A program made the position numbers and the translations under genes. A stretch of DNA of 64,000 nt from Anisakis pegreffii (Eukaryota > Nematoda > Chromadorea > Rhabditida > Anisakidae), in assembly GCA_035041965.1 (NCBI GenBank), contig JAPYMA010001124.1, positions 1 to 64,000 of the forward strand, read 5' to 3'. Under the pieces are notes generated by a model that had not been told where the DNA came from, did no database searches, and worked only from the letters and a program-made list of their open reading frames with translations. This document shows positions 30,001-42,000 of this stretch, piece by piece (within the stretch, counting starts at the first letter, position 1; every line of letters starts with the position of its first letter).

Positions 30001-33000
30001 TTACTAGCGTTTTGAAAATAATGAATCTGGATGGTTTCAATTCGGCGTAAACTCTGAAAAATTGCTGTAATTAAACCATTCCTGGTTTGCGTAGAAAATT
30101 ATTGGGCAAAGGGAAAGTAGATAGTTTGCCGTCAAATCATTAAGCATTTTATTGCTGGAATAATGGCTGCAAGTGAACCATCAGCCATCGTATTGGTGTC
30201 TCATAAATCAAGAATGTTCTTGAAATGCTTTATAAAGAATTTCTCTGTGATGAAGTCACAGCGTTGCCAGTCCATTTAGCCGCATTCCGCACCACGTAAA
30301 AATAATCACCTATGAACGTTGTAACTCTGAAAAAAACTGTCAAAAAAACATTCGCTTTCATGACAGTGAATAGTGCATGATTTTTAAAAAAAGAATCCAT
30401 GTGAAGCGTAAAAGATATTTCGATTTCTTTCAAACGTGAGAATTCGGTAAGGGATTGTTGATATTTCATTCCATCAGCATGTTCATTTTCAATTGCTTCT
30501 CAGTTTCTCATTCATTCATTCCCTTAACTGCTGATATTCTAACAAATGGATCATTTCTGTTCTTGTCAAGCAAATTCATAGGGAATGAATTTTCATTTGT
30601 TATTTTTTCTCGCAACAATGTTTTGATGATCATCACTTAACACTCTGTGAGCACGGTTAGTTATAAATTCGACTTCCGTTGGTGCTTTGCACATAAACTG
30701 AAAAATGTTTAAAATATTCTCCAAGATGTCAGGACTTCATCAAAAATGATCACTCTTCAGAGTCAAGCAATGCGCGTTGTACGAACAATTGGTCAGGCGT
30801 TTGAAGTGTGTCATAAGGTAGCACAAGAGCAAATGCAAGAAAAGCTTCAGGAGGATGCCGAAAGCAGCAGCAATTTGCGGACGAAAGGTGAGTGGTGTTG
30901 TTCGTTTTGATTGACTGCCTCGATTCGTAGTATTGAAATCAACTGCTTCATTGCATATGCATTTCGAACAATTTTAAAGCTTCCTTGCTTATATAATTGC
31001 TCACTGGACGAAGCAATGGAAATCGATGCTCAAGGATTATTGGGAGTATTTCTGATGCGTTTCCATTGTTTAATCATGAAAATTCATCGATCTTTCAAAT
31101 AGAGCGAATAGAAGCAAGTGTAAAACTGACTGCATATAGACGAATTATTCAGAGATTAGAGTTAGAGGTTTTTCTATGAGAGAGCAACTAAGATAACGGA
31201 ATTCATTCATTAAGAAATGCATTTTAAAAATTACGGAATTCGATACGTGCAATAGAAGTTATAAAATAGCTTGTATCCTATTATTGGGTTGGCAACCTCG
31301 TATTTAATTTGCTTCATCATAAACTAGTGAGATCATTTAGAACAGCTGTTATGATATAATGCGTTGATGCGCGCGCATCAAATAGCGTATCAGACGAAAA
31401 CAAACAACTTGTTTAATAGCATGTGAAGAGCAGAGTGAATCAATCCACCTTGTTTTATGCATTCATCGAGCAATAACTATTGTCGCTTATCACATGAAGC
31501 AGTGTGCTACTATTTCACTGGCTCGGGATCGTTTTGAATTAATCCGTTGAATTATTCAAGTCGTACATATATATCAGAAAACACGTTAACTTTCTTCAAG
31601 CACCAAGGAATGCACTCAATTTCTCAGCTACATGTGTTCCATTAATAGACAATCCCTGTTGCAGTAATAGATCGATCGCTGAATCAGTCAATCGATAATG
31701 CCCATAACGAATTGTATGTAAAAAGATGAAGTGATGTAAATCTGAACACTTGCTAATTACTTTGATCAGTGATTGCAACTTGAGCTTATCTCTCGCTCAA
31801 ATGCAATCTCAAGAACATGGCTTATCAATGCGTATAGATATTTTAAAAGACACACTCACTGGCTGATGAGTGAAACAACACAACATTGGTGTGCCCAGGC
31901 GATGCTCATTCTCTGATAAATTCGTGTTGCCACATCTTTACAATCGACAAACGAATAATTGATTACTGTGTTAACTCAAGATGAGTAAACGCAGTTGGCA
32001 TGTTGCACAACCTCAATCAACTTCTCAGCTGTCTCATGAGAATTGGACAACTAACTTTTCCTACACTCGAATAACCGTCAGTTTTCGACGAATAACAAAT
32101 CACAAACATCGAAATACGAGTAACAATTTTTTTTCAAATCCAACCGATTGTTTTAAAAGACATTCATCAGTTCAGCTTATCATTTCTCAACGGTGCTTTT
32201 CGTTGGAATATCCTTTTACTGCAGCAGTTTGCCACCTAGTCATTGACAGATTTTTGATTGCTATCATTTTTTGTCTTAAGCAAGTTCATTTTCAAGACAG
32301 AAATTAGGTTTGTGATGATATCAAGTTTGATTTATTTGTTTCACGCGTTAATACTGGCATTCTTTTCGATAACGTTTGGATCGCTCATTGTCAGCAATAC
32401 ATGAAGAAGGCAGCAATAAATGAACAAAAGAATTGTCCTCCTATCGGCGCAAAAAATTAAATGAAATCTAGTTTCTCGCAAATTTCAGCTACCGTTGCTT
32501 TTCATGCCAGTGATGAACTCACAGTCAGTAGGTGACCGTTGATGGTGAAAGTAAGAATTCTAGCGACCAAACAAAAGGTTATTCAATTGAATGTCTCTTG
32601 TCATGACTGCTTGGTGAGAATTCCAAATCTCCTTGGTAGAAATTGGTTAGAAAGTCGAGCTGATTGGAAATCAATCGCATCATTTCCAGTCTATTGTTCA
32701 TGTCACGAAGTAGTGCATGGAATTCCCAAAATGAACCATTTTCAATGCTGTCGGCATAAACAAAATTGCCGGCTATAAAGGAAACACGTAGTCTTAGCGA
32801 AGTAATCAAGTAATATGGGTGCTAGTTGCGTGCACTTCATCCTTCGTGCACGTTCAATCGAAAATTGAGAATCATCTGATTCTTTCTCAATGAATAATTC
32901 TTAAGTGTTACACAAAGCATGTGAAAAGAAAAATTGCTGATCGAAAGGAATTGATCGATATCTGCTTCGAGCTGTATTCATTATAAATAATAGCTGACGC

Positions 33001-36000
33001 AATTGTAAATACAATATACGTCATTTAGCAAAAAAAAGTAACAAATCAAAAGGAACTGTATCAACACTACAATAAATTAGTTTCGAGTTCATCGAGTAGC
33101 CTCTAACGTATCAATAATTCATCAAAATACAACATTTTCAAAAAAAAATTCACGATGTACCCACCCACGAAAACGTTCATCGATTCGTTCTCATTTCATG
33201 ACTTTTATTGTGGGCGAGTTCGTTCGTACTTTTAACCAACGGTCTGATATCTTTGTGCACTCAGCATCGGTTCTTTTGAAAGAAATCTCTTCTTAAAACA
33301 CGAACAGTTAGAAGATTCTCAAAAAACGGTCAGTTGGTGTTGTTTGATAAAGTCTGACGTTTGATTGATAAGCTGAACCGAAGTGATCAATCCAACAAAA
33401 AATTAATCAGCGCACACTAATAACGATTTTCTAATAAAAGGTTATCATCGGCTTTATGGTGCTAATCTTAATCTTTCTACAGATTCACATTGCCCTATTG
33501 CCTGTTCAACCCATTTTTTTCGTTCAGCGGCTTTCTTACTCAAATGATCGTTCGCATTGCAATGAGACCATTCGTTTCTGTTTAATACTAGTTGCCGGTT
33601 TGTTTCGTTCATCTTTTGAGAAAAGAAGCATCAACTTCGCGTATTCTTCATTCTTCATTCCCGGTTTCATTATTTTCGTTCACATTCATCTCTTGCATTA
33701 ATTGTTCAAGCCGACTCACATGAATAATCCGTCATATATTAGAAGCACTTCGACAATTTGATTAATATCGCTTCACTTCTAATATTTGCTGATTGCGTTC
33801 TCACTTCTTTAGTTTGTCGAAAATGTGAATAGAAATTCATGAAAAGCGCGTTTTTTTTCCGCTAAACTTTCATGCGAAACATGCTTCAGTTGATTCTTAT
33901 AAGAATATTATGTATCCTATTGTTGTGATTTATTTGGTATTCTGCATTGAGGGTTCCCATAGGAATAGAATTCTGCACCTTTGTGATTGTCGCATTCAAG
34001 TCACTTGCTGCCTTTTGAAATTCAGTGATTCGTTTAAATCATCTATTACGAGCTTGCAGATGTTGTTGCCGAATACAAGTCCACGGAGGGACGGGATGGT
34101 TGAGTAAGGATCTGTTTAGCTTGACCGGTTGAAATGTTGCACTTGTAGAATGCTCAACATTACGAAGTAGTTTTACGTTTAATTTGATATTGAGTGAATA
34201 TGATTTCGGTTGAATTCCCTTTCCGCTTATTTCAGTGAATTTTTTCAACTGATCCAAATGTGTGTTAAAGTGATTAATCACCAAAAGCATCTGAAAAAGC
34301 CCCTAAGCCTAATTAGTTGTGTTATTCATCGACCCCTTCTTATAGATGTTTAGGCGTACTCTGCTTGCGCATTGTAACTGAATTTTTCTATCATCTTTCA
34401 TGGGATTAATGCATAGCCCGGCTGAAATAGTTGGTTGCGTGAGCAAAGTACAGTTCCGCGCTATTGTTTTACATTGTAATGCTATTCTACGACGTAACGA
34501 GACCAATCCACGTTCGGAATCAGTATTTATGAGTGTTTTTTGCATTCGCAATGATATGCTTTGATGAGAGTCGTCGCTACGATTTGTTTTCGTTTGTTTA
34601 TCATGAAAATGGAAAACGAATTGAAGAAGCATTGTATCCGATATAAGAGAATGGGATGGTCAACGGACAGTGACGAAGGGGACGAAGAGAATGATGAGTG
34701 TGAAGTTGAGAAGATGACTCGCTCTATGATTGAGCATGGACGTCACGGTGCGAGACGGAAGCGAAGAACACGCAAGGAGTGGTTTACAAGGAGTCTTATT
34801 TTTGCTAATGGTAACGACACTGTGTGGGTCTGCATCTATAATAGACATTTCAATCAGTACCGCAGTTAGACAAGAGCGTTGAATTTTCAGATTGAACATG
34901 GACTAGAACTTCATTGTAACAGCTTGGCTGTTGCAATTCGACGTTATTCTGTTTGAAAACTCTGATGGATGTTGTGAAATTTGTAATGCTATAAGCTGTG
35001 GACGCAGACAAGTGATTTAGCATTGCCATTTTATTATTACAAAGCTATTGTTCACAGCATTATTTCAAACTTTTTCTGAAATAGTAGTTAAGGGTTCTTC
35101 TCAAATAGTTTAGAAAACTTAAAATATGTTCAAGGCTGTAACAGCGTTTTTTGATAAATATCTGTATAATATCATTATTTATGATTCTTATCTGGAACGT
35201 ACTTCGCTAGTTTACTGGATTCCACTTAATTGCTTTTCACTTAGATTAGGCATTTTTTCTCACTCTCTTGGAGCAATAACTCAAAGTGGCATCCTCTGTC
35301 AAACAATCTGCACAACAAATTTCTCCACAATTTTTAAAACCACATTCCTAGTGTCAGTCGTATGAATGAATATGCGAAAACCCTTCGCGTTAAAACAACA
35401 CAACGAATATACAAACATATATTATAGTACTAAAGCGTCTGTTCATTGATATTTATGATGGAACTGAACATTCATTTTTCCTGGAGAAAAAGAGATGAAG
35501 CACGCAAACATCGCGATACGCAAATTAAAAACGCAAAATGAATCTGTTGTATCAGAATAATATCTGTGATAATTTGCTATGTGAACTGTCGAAATGATCA
35601 TAATGTGTTCATGATGAATGCGCTGAGTTGTTTTCGGGGGTCGCTTTTGCAATTCGCAAAAAGGTTGAAGCGCGAGTTCATGGCGTAAGAAATGCACGTT
35701 CATTGTTAAAAGGAACAGAGCGCCGAAGTGATGACTCACTAAAATCATGACCATCCCTTGAATCATCCGCATTGAAGATTTATGCAGCAGTGAATTTGTC
35801 GCTCAAATTGCCTCATTTTCAGTAATCCACCGGTGCTGTTTGCAATGCATAACTGCTTTTATTTACTGATTTGTTTATTTAGTTACTCATCACGAATTTA
35901 TGCCTCCTGTCTGTTATCACCGGCACCATAAATGTCAAACTTCTTTTTTTTCGTGCAGCTACGAATATCAGTACAGGGAGTCATCTGTGTTCATAGAATT

Positions 36001-39000
36001 CTAATTTGGGTTATTGATTTGGAGAGCACAAATGTGTAGGGTTACTCTCTAATGTCGCCAAATGAAATACACTCCGCTTAGTCGATTGAACATGCATCCA
36101 ATGATCGCGCAGCCAGTTATTGGTACTCCACATTAGTGGCTAGAAACAAGCAGCAGTCACTGATATTGGTACACTACTCGGTAAAAACTTTCCTCCAGGA
36201 GCTGGAGTCGAATCCGCGACATATCAATTGCCGGTTAGGGCTCTACCTCTGAGTTATGGCGAAGAGCGTTCAATCTCCGCCGAGTGATGGTGTTGAGATT
36301 GCAATCAGTCCTTCGGCACACTCATCTAATGCGCTCGGCTTTAATTTGGCTTCTAGCTAATAAGCTGTCTATGTTTCGTGATCGCGTTTGACCACTGCCC
36401 TTTGACTGTAGTGTTTGACGTTCATCAAATCAGCTTGACGTTATATACGGTGAGGAACTGATCAGAAAACTGAACGCAACCACTTGATAGAGGCTGAACG
36501 ATCTCCGCGAAAGCTCAGAGGTAGGGCAACAGTTGGTAATTGGTACCTCGCTGGTTGACTTCTGTTCGGAAAGGAAAGTTTCACTGGAAACCGAGTGGTG
36601 TACCAATTTAGTTGATGTTGCTGAGCCCGAAACGGGCTATGCCTTGACTTGTACCTAATTACAACCGACACTAGTAAGCCAGTAATCTTTCAGGATCATT
36701 AGTAAACAACGATTTTAATTAATGTAACCGAGCAGATCCGTAGCGATGGGTATAGTAAACATTCTACAAGCCGCAATGGTTGCCCTTTGCCATCATTACT
36801 TTGCATAATTTAACACAGTCGAATACCAATCCAGTAAATAACCATAATAACGATCGCCAAGAGCGATCGGCAAATCAATCTCTCACTGTCTGAATGAGAA
36901 CTAAAACTGTGAACTTCGTAGTTCATAATAACAAGTAAAGCTTTTAAAATGTGATGAGGAGAATTGTAATTTTTAATATGATAACTCGCAATGTCGCATT
37001 CATTATGCATCCGTTTATTTCAGTACCTCCTTCGTTTGCATCTGTTCTCCAGTAATCATCTGATGCCTGTGTTACAGTTAAAACTTGGGTGGTGTAGCGG
37101 CTGAAATTTGTTTTGTGCAAATGCAAAACAACTTTTTCATGCATGTTGAAACATCAGGCAATTAACTCTCTTATGACATTAAAAGATGTTATTGAAAATG
37201 GAATGTTACTGTAAAAGATCAATGATAAAGTGTCAAGCACCGAAATCGGATGAGTTTATAAACGCATGGAATATGAGCATAATTCGTGGACTGTAATGAA
37301 ACAGAACTGGTATTTGAGCATTCAGTTCGAAAGCTTTTTTTCTACATCTATTCTTTTGTGACAATCATACAGCATCGTCCCAGACCATGTTGATTGATCG
37401 AACTTGGCAATTCATGTCAGTATCTGAAAAATTTTTAGAACAATTCTTGTATGGAATCAATTATCCGCATTTCGGTTAATTTCGCTTAATCATATGCAAT
37501 TGATTTTTCCACTATCCGGCAACGCTGCACAAAAGTTTTCTCAAGTCAAAAGGATTTAATTTCTCTAAGAAGTTATTCTTGAGGACAGCAAAGTCAGTAC
37601 CAACGTAACAGAACTTAGTATCAACATTTAAAAATCAGCTGTACGGTATTGGCGAAGTTATCTGAAACAATCCATTTTCAGGGTCCACAATCAGTGAAGA
37701 GGATGTACAACACCTGACTGAGATTGAAGAGAAGCTCGCTAAAGTCGAAGAGGCCTCGCGAAGTGCTTCACCCACTCCAGACCCTCCACCACCCGCGCCC
37801 GCTCCACCGCCCTTTCAAAAACGTCATTCCTTGGTAAGTGTGATCATTTCGAGGAATTGTCAGAGCAAAGGGAGTTGTTACCTTATTCATGTATCTCGAC
37901 GTGTTTGCATCGATATTAACGCTAATTTCGAGTCGTATTATCGAGAACTATTCTCTACCATCTTCTATTCCAGCACTAACAATTAAGCGTAGGCGAGCAA
38001 TGCCTGACAGTGATTATTTCTCATCTCATCTGGTTTATTTCCTCCTTTGTCACAATCATTGCCTAAACCTTTCGTAGAATAATCAGTCAGAAATAATGAA
38101 AAGACTAGCCTCAGTTACACTGCGCCTCAATAATCCACACCCAAAGTTAGTTCTTCGTATTCTCAGTGCGTAATAGATGTCCAAAGTTACGACATGAAAA
38201 AGGTGCGCATACTGTGGCTTTTTCTAAGGAGAAAACTTCCTTCAAGAATCAGCCGCAACAGGCAAAACAACAAATGACTAGCTGCAAGTCCTGATTATGT
38301 TAATAGGACCATAGGATCGGAATTTCGTGCTCTGTCACGGTATTATGTATGCTTCATAATGAGACAAATGAGACAGTAATCAGGAAGACCATATGTATTC
38401 CAAAAGAATCTGCCACCGAACCGTATGAACACTTACAATTAGCAGGCCTAAGCTAGCTTTTTCTCCTCTTTATCGCATCACATCACTTTTGGTGTGCGAC
38501 TCTCTAACTTTCTAACTCAGAAATCCCCTTGAAGGTTATGTTTAGAGCACGGTTGAGAGGATGATCAATGCGGCAGTTTGCTATAGAGAAACTGAGGTAA
38601 AGAATCTGCCAGATGTTCCAAAGTTTGTCTGTTGAGGTATAAAAATGGATGAACTATTTAATACATAGCAGTGCGGGAGCTGCGATTGATCCTGGAAGTG
38701 ATTTTACTGAGTGAAAATCATTTAGAATATTTGAATTTATTGTCGTTGACGTGGTTTTCAGTGAAAATCTCAGCAAATCAATTTATCTCGCACAACCTGT
38801 AAATCAATATTTTTACATCGTATTTCATTTTTACGTCAACAACTGAATCGACAACTCTGCACGCTCGCTTTGATTCATGTCGAAAGTCATCTCATCTTCA
38901 GTTACTTCAGCAAGACACTAATCAATCAAAATATATGACAGTAAAGACGATCGATGTAATAAATCCATCTTCTCCATAACTGACCTTTTCGAAGTGACAA

Positions 39001-42000
39001 TACAGATGCTCGATCAGACCTGAAACGCGATCATATTTCTCACACATTGATAACAATTTTTCAGTTTTTTCAATGCTCAAAGCATCACTTAAGTGTCACT
39101 GTACTTGTTCAGATGCAACAAAAATCAGCCAGATAAGAAGTCGCTAACTAGTCAATGTGGAATGCTCGGGAAAGGACATTATCTTGGAATTGTAATAACG
39201 CGTGATATCAACCTCTGCCCCTTCCATAATATTTTCAGTCATGTGTGGAGATATCCCTCAATCTCTGGCAGAGACAATAAAGACATTATCTTGGAATTGT
39301 AATAACCCGGGAATTGAGGGATATCTCTACAAATGACTAAGAATGTTATGGAAGAAGCAGAGGTTGATATCCCGGGTTATTACAATTCATCTTTGACAGA
39401 TGTCGAGTTGCAATTCGATTTGAGTACATCGACAGTGTTGGATGCGAATAATTTACGAATAATAACTTCAATGTTTCGATGATGATGAATGAGTGGTTTA
39501 CAATGCTCCCAAAACATTCCAAAGACGAGAACTCTACAGCGTTCCCTCTAAAGAGCATTTTCATATTACACATCGATGCAGTCAAGTTGCATTTTGCAAA
39601 ATCGTTCCGGAAATCGTATCATCTCTCGTTTGTGATTCGTCTGATCGTTCCTTTCTCCTTTCGACAATCTGTGATCGATCCTCGTTTATTTTAATGGATG
39701 AGAAATTCTGTTTGCTTCATCTTTCCTCATCTCCTCGACCTTTTCTCGTTAAACTTTCATTTAGGCACTTCTCGTGTGCGATTACGAATGGTGATCATTG
39801 GTTCAGTTTCTTCTTTACTTTGATTTTTCATGGTAATCAATCAGATTAGTAGCAGTGAGTCCAGAAATGATCATTCGAATCATAAAGAAGATTGAATGCA
39901 AAAGCGAATTTAGCTGAACAAGAAATTCCACAGCCATATGAAAAAGTGATCCATTAAACTCATTGAGCAGTGAACAGCCGCTGGCTGACAGCATCAGAAA
40001 TAATCGCAAACAAAGAGTTTCGTGTGCGATATTGCGCTGACTTGCATTATTGCACAGACGTTGGCCCATTAGAAAGCCTTTACTTCTTTGAGACGTCTTC
40101 TTACCTCTTCATCGGATATGTTTATTAGCGCATACAGAATAAAAAAGGTTAGTTCATGTTCTGAAAAGTATTACTTTAAATCATCGATCGTTGTTTTCTT
40201 TTATTGGTGAACACGTTTAGAAAATTAATTCACTGAAGTTTCATAAGCAGGTATGTAACAAACGCATTTTTCACACTTCTTTCACAAAAATTCATGACAT
40301 CCATAATCTCACGTCCTTCGAACTCGTGCTGACTTACCAAAAATGCTTACCGTTCTGTTTCACTTCTTGGTTCTTAATTATTTTGTCACCCGTATGGAAT
40401 GATTCCACACTGTGAAAAAAGTATTGTTCACCATCAGCTCATCGTCGTCGAATTGGAATAACTGTTGAGAGCTAGAACTCGATCAGTTTTTACGATCATT
40501 TGCCAGAGAACATTCAGTCTGTCTCACTCAATTGCTTCTTGCCCCGCTGTCATCTTCCGTGTTGCCTTCCTCTTTTCGCTTCAGTGCCACTTTTTTCAAC
40601 TTCGCATCATTTTTAGAGCTGTAATAAGCTTCACAAGGCGCTCAGCAGAACCTTCTGTTTCGACTGAATACAAATTTATTATACATTCTGAAAATACTAC
40701 GTTTCGTTGATTTTGTCACTCATCGATCGCTTGTCACTGACCAATATTCGTACGATTCCAGGTCACATCCTAAATTCAACAGATGAGTGTACGACTAGAA
40801 ACAAAATGATGATCAGTTCCTGTTGTTAAAAAAAGCTCAGCGCCTTACTAAACGCCTATTGAATAGATTAAAAATGCAAATGAGATCTCATTGACTGCAC
40901 TTGTTTCATTAAAAATTTCTTTGTGATCAAGACCACTGGCTTTGTGTTTTTGTTTTTTTAAACATATTCGTTCATCGCCAGAGCAAAGTTCCACTGGATA
41001 TTCTGATGAACTGAGTGATTTATGTCCCGATGGCGAGGAAAATGATTAGGATTAGTTCTGACTGTGGGCGCGTTTTATAATCGTATTCGAATTGTTGTTT
41101 TTCAGTTCCAACCACCTCGTAAAAAGAGTTCGGAGGAACCACAAACATCTGCAGCAGTGGAAGCAACTGCTGCGACGCCGAGTGTTTCCCGCGGAGAATC
41201 GTTGAAGGAATCATCGAAGGATGCATCTCAGCCAAGCACTTCTACCGAACAACCAAAGGGTCCAATCATGGTTCCGGGAATGTTCGGTGCTTTACCTGCG
41301 AATCCAAACGTTCTCCTTCCCAGGTGTGTTCATTTTTGAATTTATTACCCCGTGAACATCAGTCGTTTTTATAACCGTGAAAGTAGATGCGTACTATGCG
41401 CACAAATATCTCACATCATCAGCTGATTCAAACAGTCATGAACAATCAGATCCCAATGAATGTACTCGTGCTTTTTATGTGGTGGGTAATTTGTTCCTCT
41501 TATGAAATGAAGGCGAGATTACTTTTTCTCGTTTTCGGCAACTCCTGAAACTATGGACGATATTAACCTGAGACTGTACCGTTCAATATGAAATGAGTGA
41601 ATGCTCTGAATTCTTGCATCGCTTACACACTTTTTTCATAACCGAAAATTGAACGTTTTTAATTCTTTAAAGTTATCCTGTTGTCTCGGGGTCGGCAACA
41701 TTACCGCACTCACAAACGTGGAGTCCGCAGTTTGCAACAGGACAATGCCAGTCTGCGCAATCGCTTGATCAACGTGGTGTGCAAGCTACCGTACCTTTTT
41801 ATCCAGTTCGTTCTTTTTGTAATATCACTCGGTTTTCTTTTTGTAATAATATATTTTGTAATATTTTTGTAACATCTTCACTCGGTTTTCCATTTTGTTG
41901 AATACGATTCATGATTTTGACTAATTTGAAGTGTTTTCCTTGTTGTTTGCTGAAGACACTTTCTCTAACTCAAAAGGCACTTTGATCAGTCGGAAATAGC

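Larger units (their letters stand above)
21592..30760. other. 9.2-kb intron 5 of dyc-1
   Basis: The largest intron. It holds the CAG repeat, the 27-bp tandem repeat and the candidate alternative first exon at 27157. Other open frames look random. Confidence 0.75.
15019..30887 (+). other. dyc-1: dyc-1 exons 1-6: PTB domain and its introns
   Basis: Six exons encode residues 1-193. An in-frame TAG nine bases before the ATG at 15019 excludes an N-terminal extension through that exon. Exons 1-3 end in phase 0. Exon 4 ends inside an Arg codon completed by exon 5. The basic run of four or five Lys that follows GVKVIL in vertebrates is shortened here to QRKK then KSQKGAS. Exon 6 adds the C-terminal PTB helix and a Gln/Glu-rich segment. 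Introns are 3.8 kb, 137 bp, 364 bp, 1.8 kb and 9.2 kb. Intron 1 (15136-18913) and intron 4 (19642-21482) show no other convincing coding signal. Confidence 0.88.
30888..37681. other. 6.8-kb intron 6 of dyc-1
   Basis: Holds the 18-bp palindrome, the candidate alternative first exon at 34603 and the tRNA-like foldback element. Otherwise AT-rich without supported features. Confidence 0.75.

Noticed and set aside
34660..34899. Antisense ORF over the 34.6-kb candidate exon
   Set aside because: Mirror image of the plus-strand coding bias; no splice signals of its own.
36208..36262. Functional tRNA gene
   Set aside because: Only box-like motifs remain; acceptor and anticodon stems do not pair convincingly.
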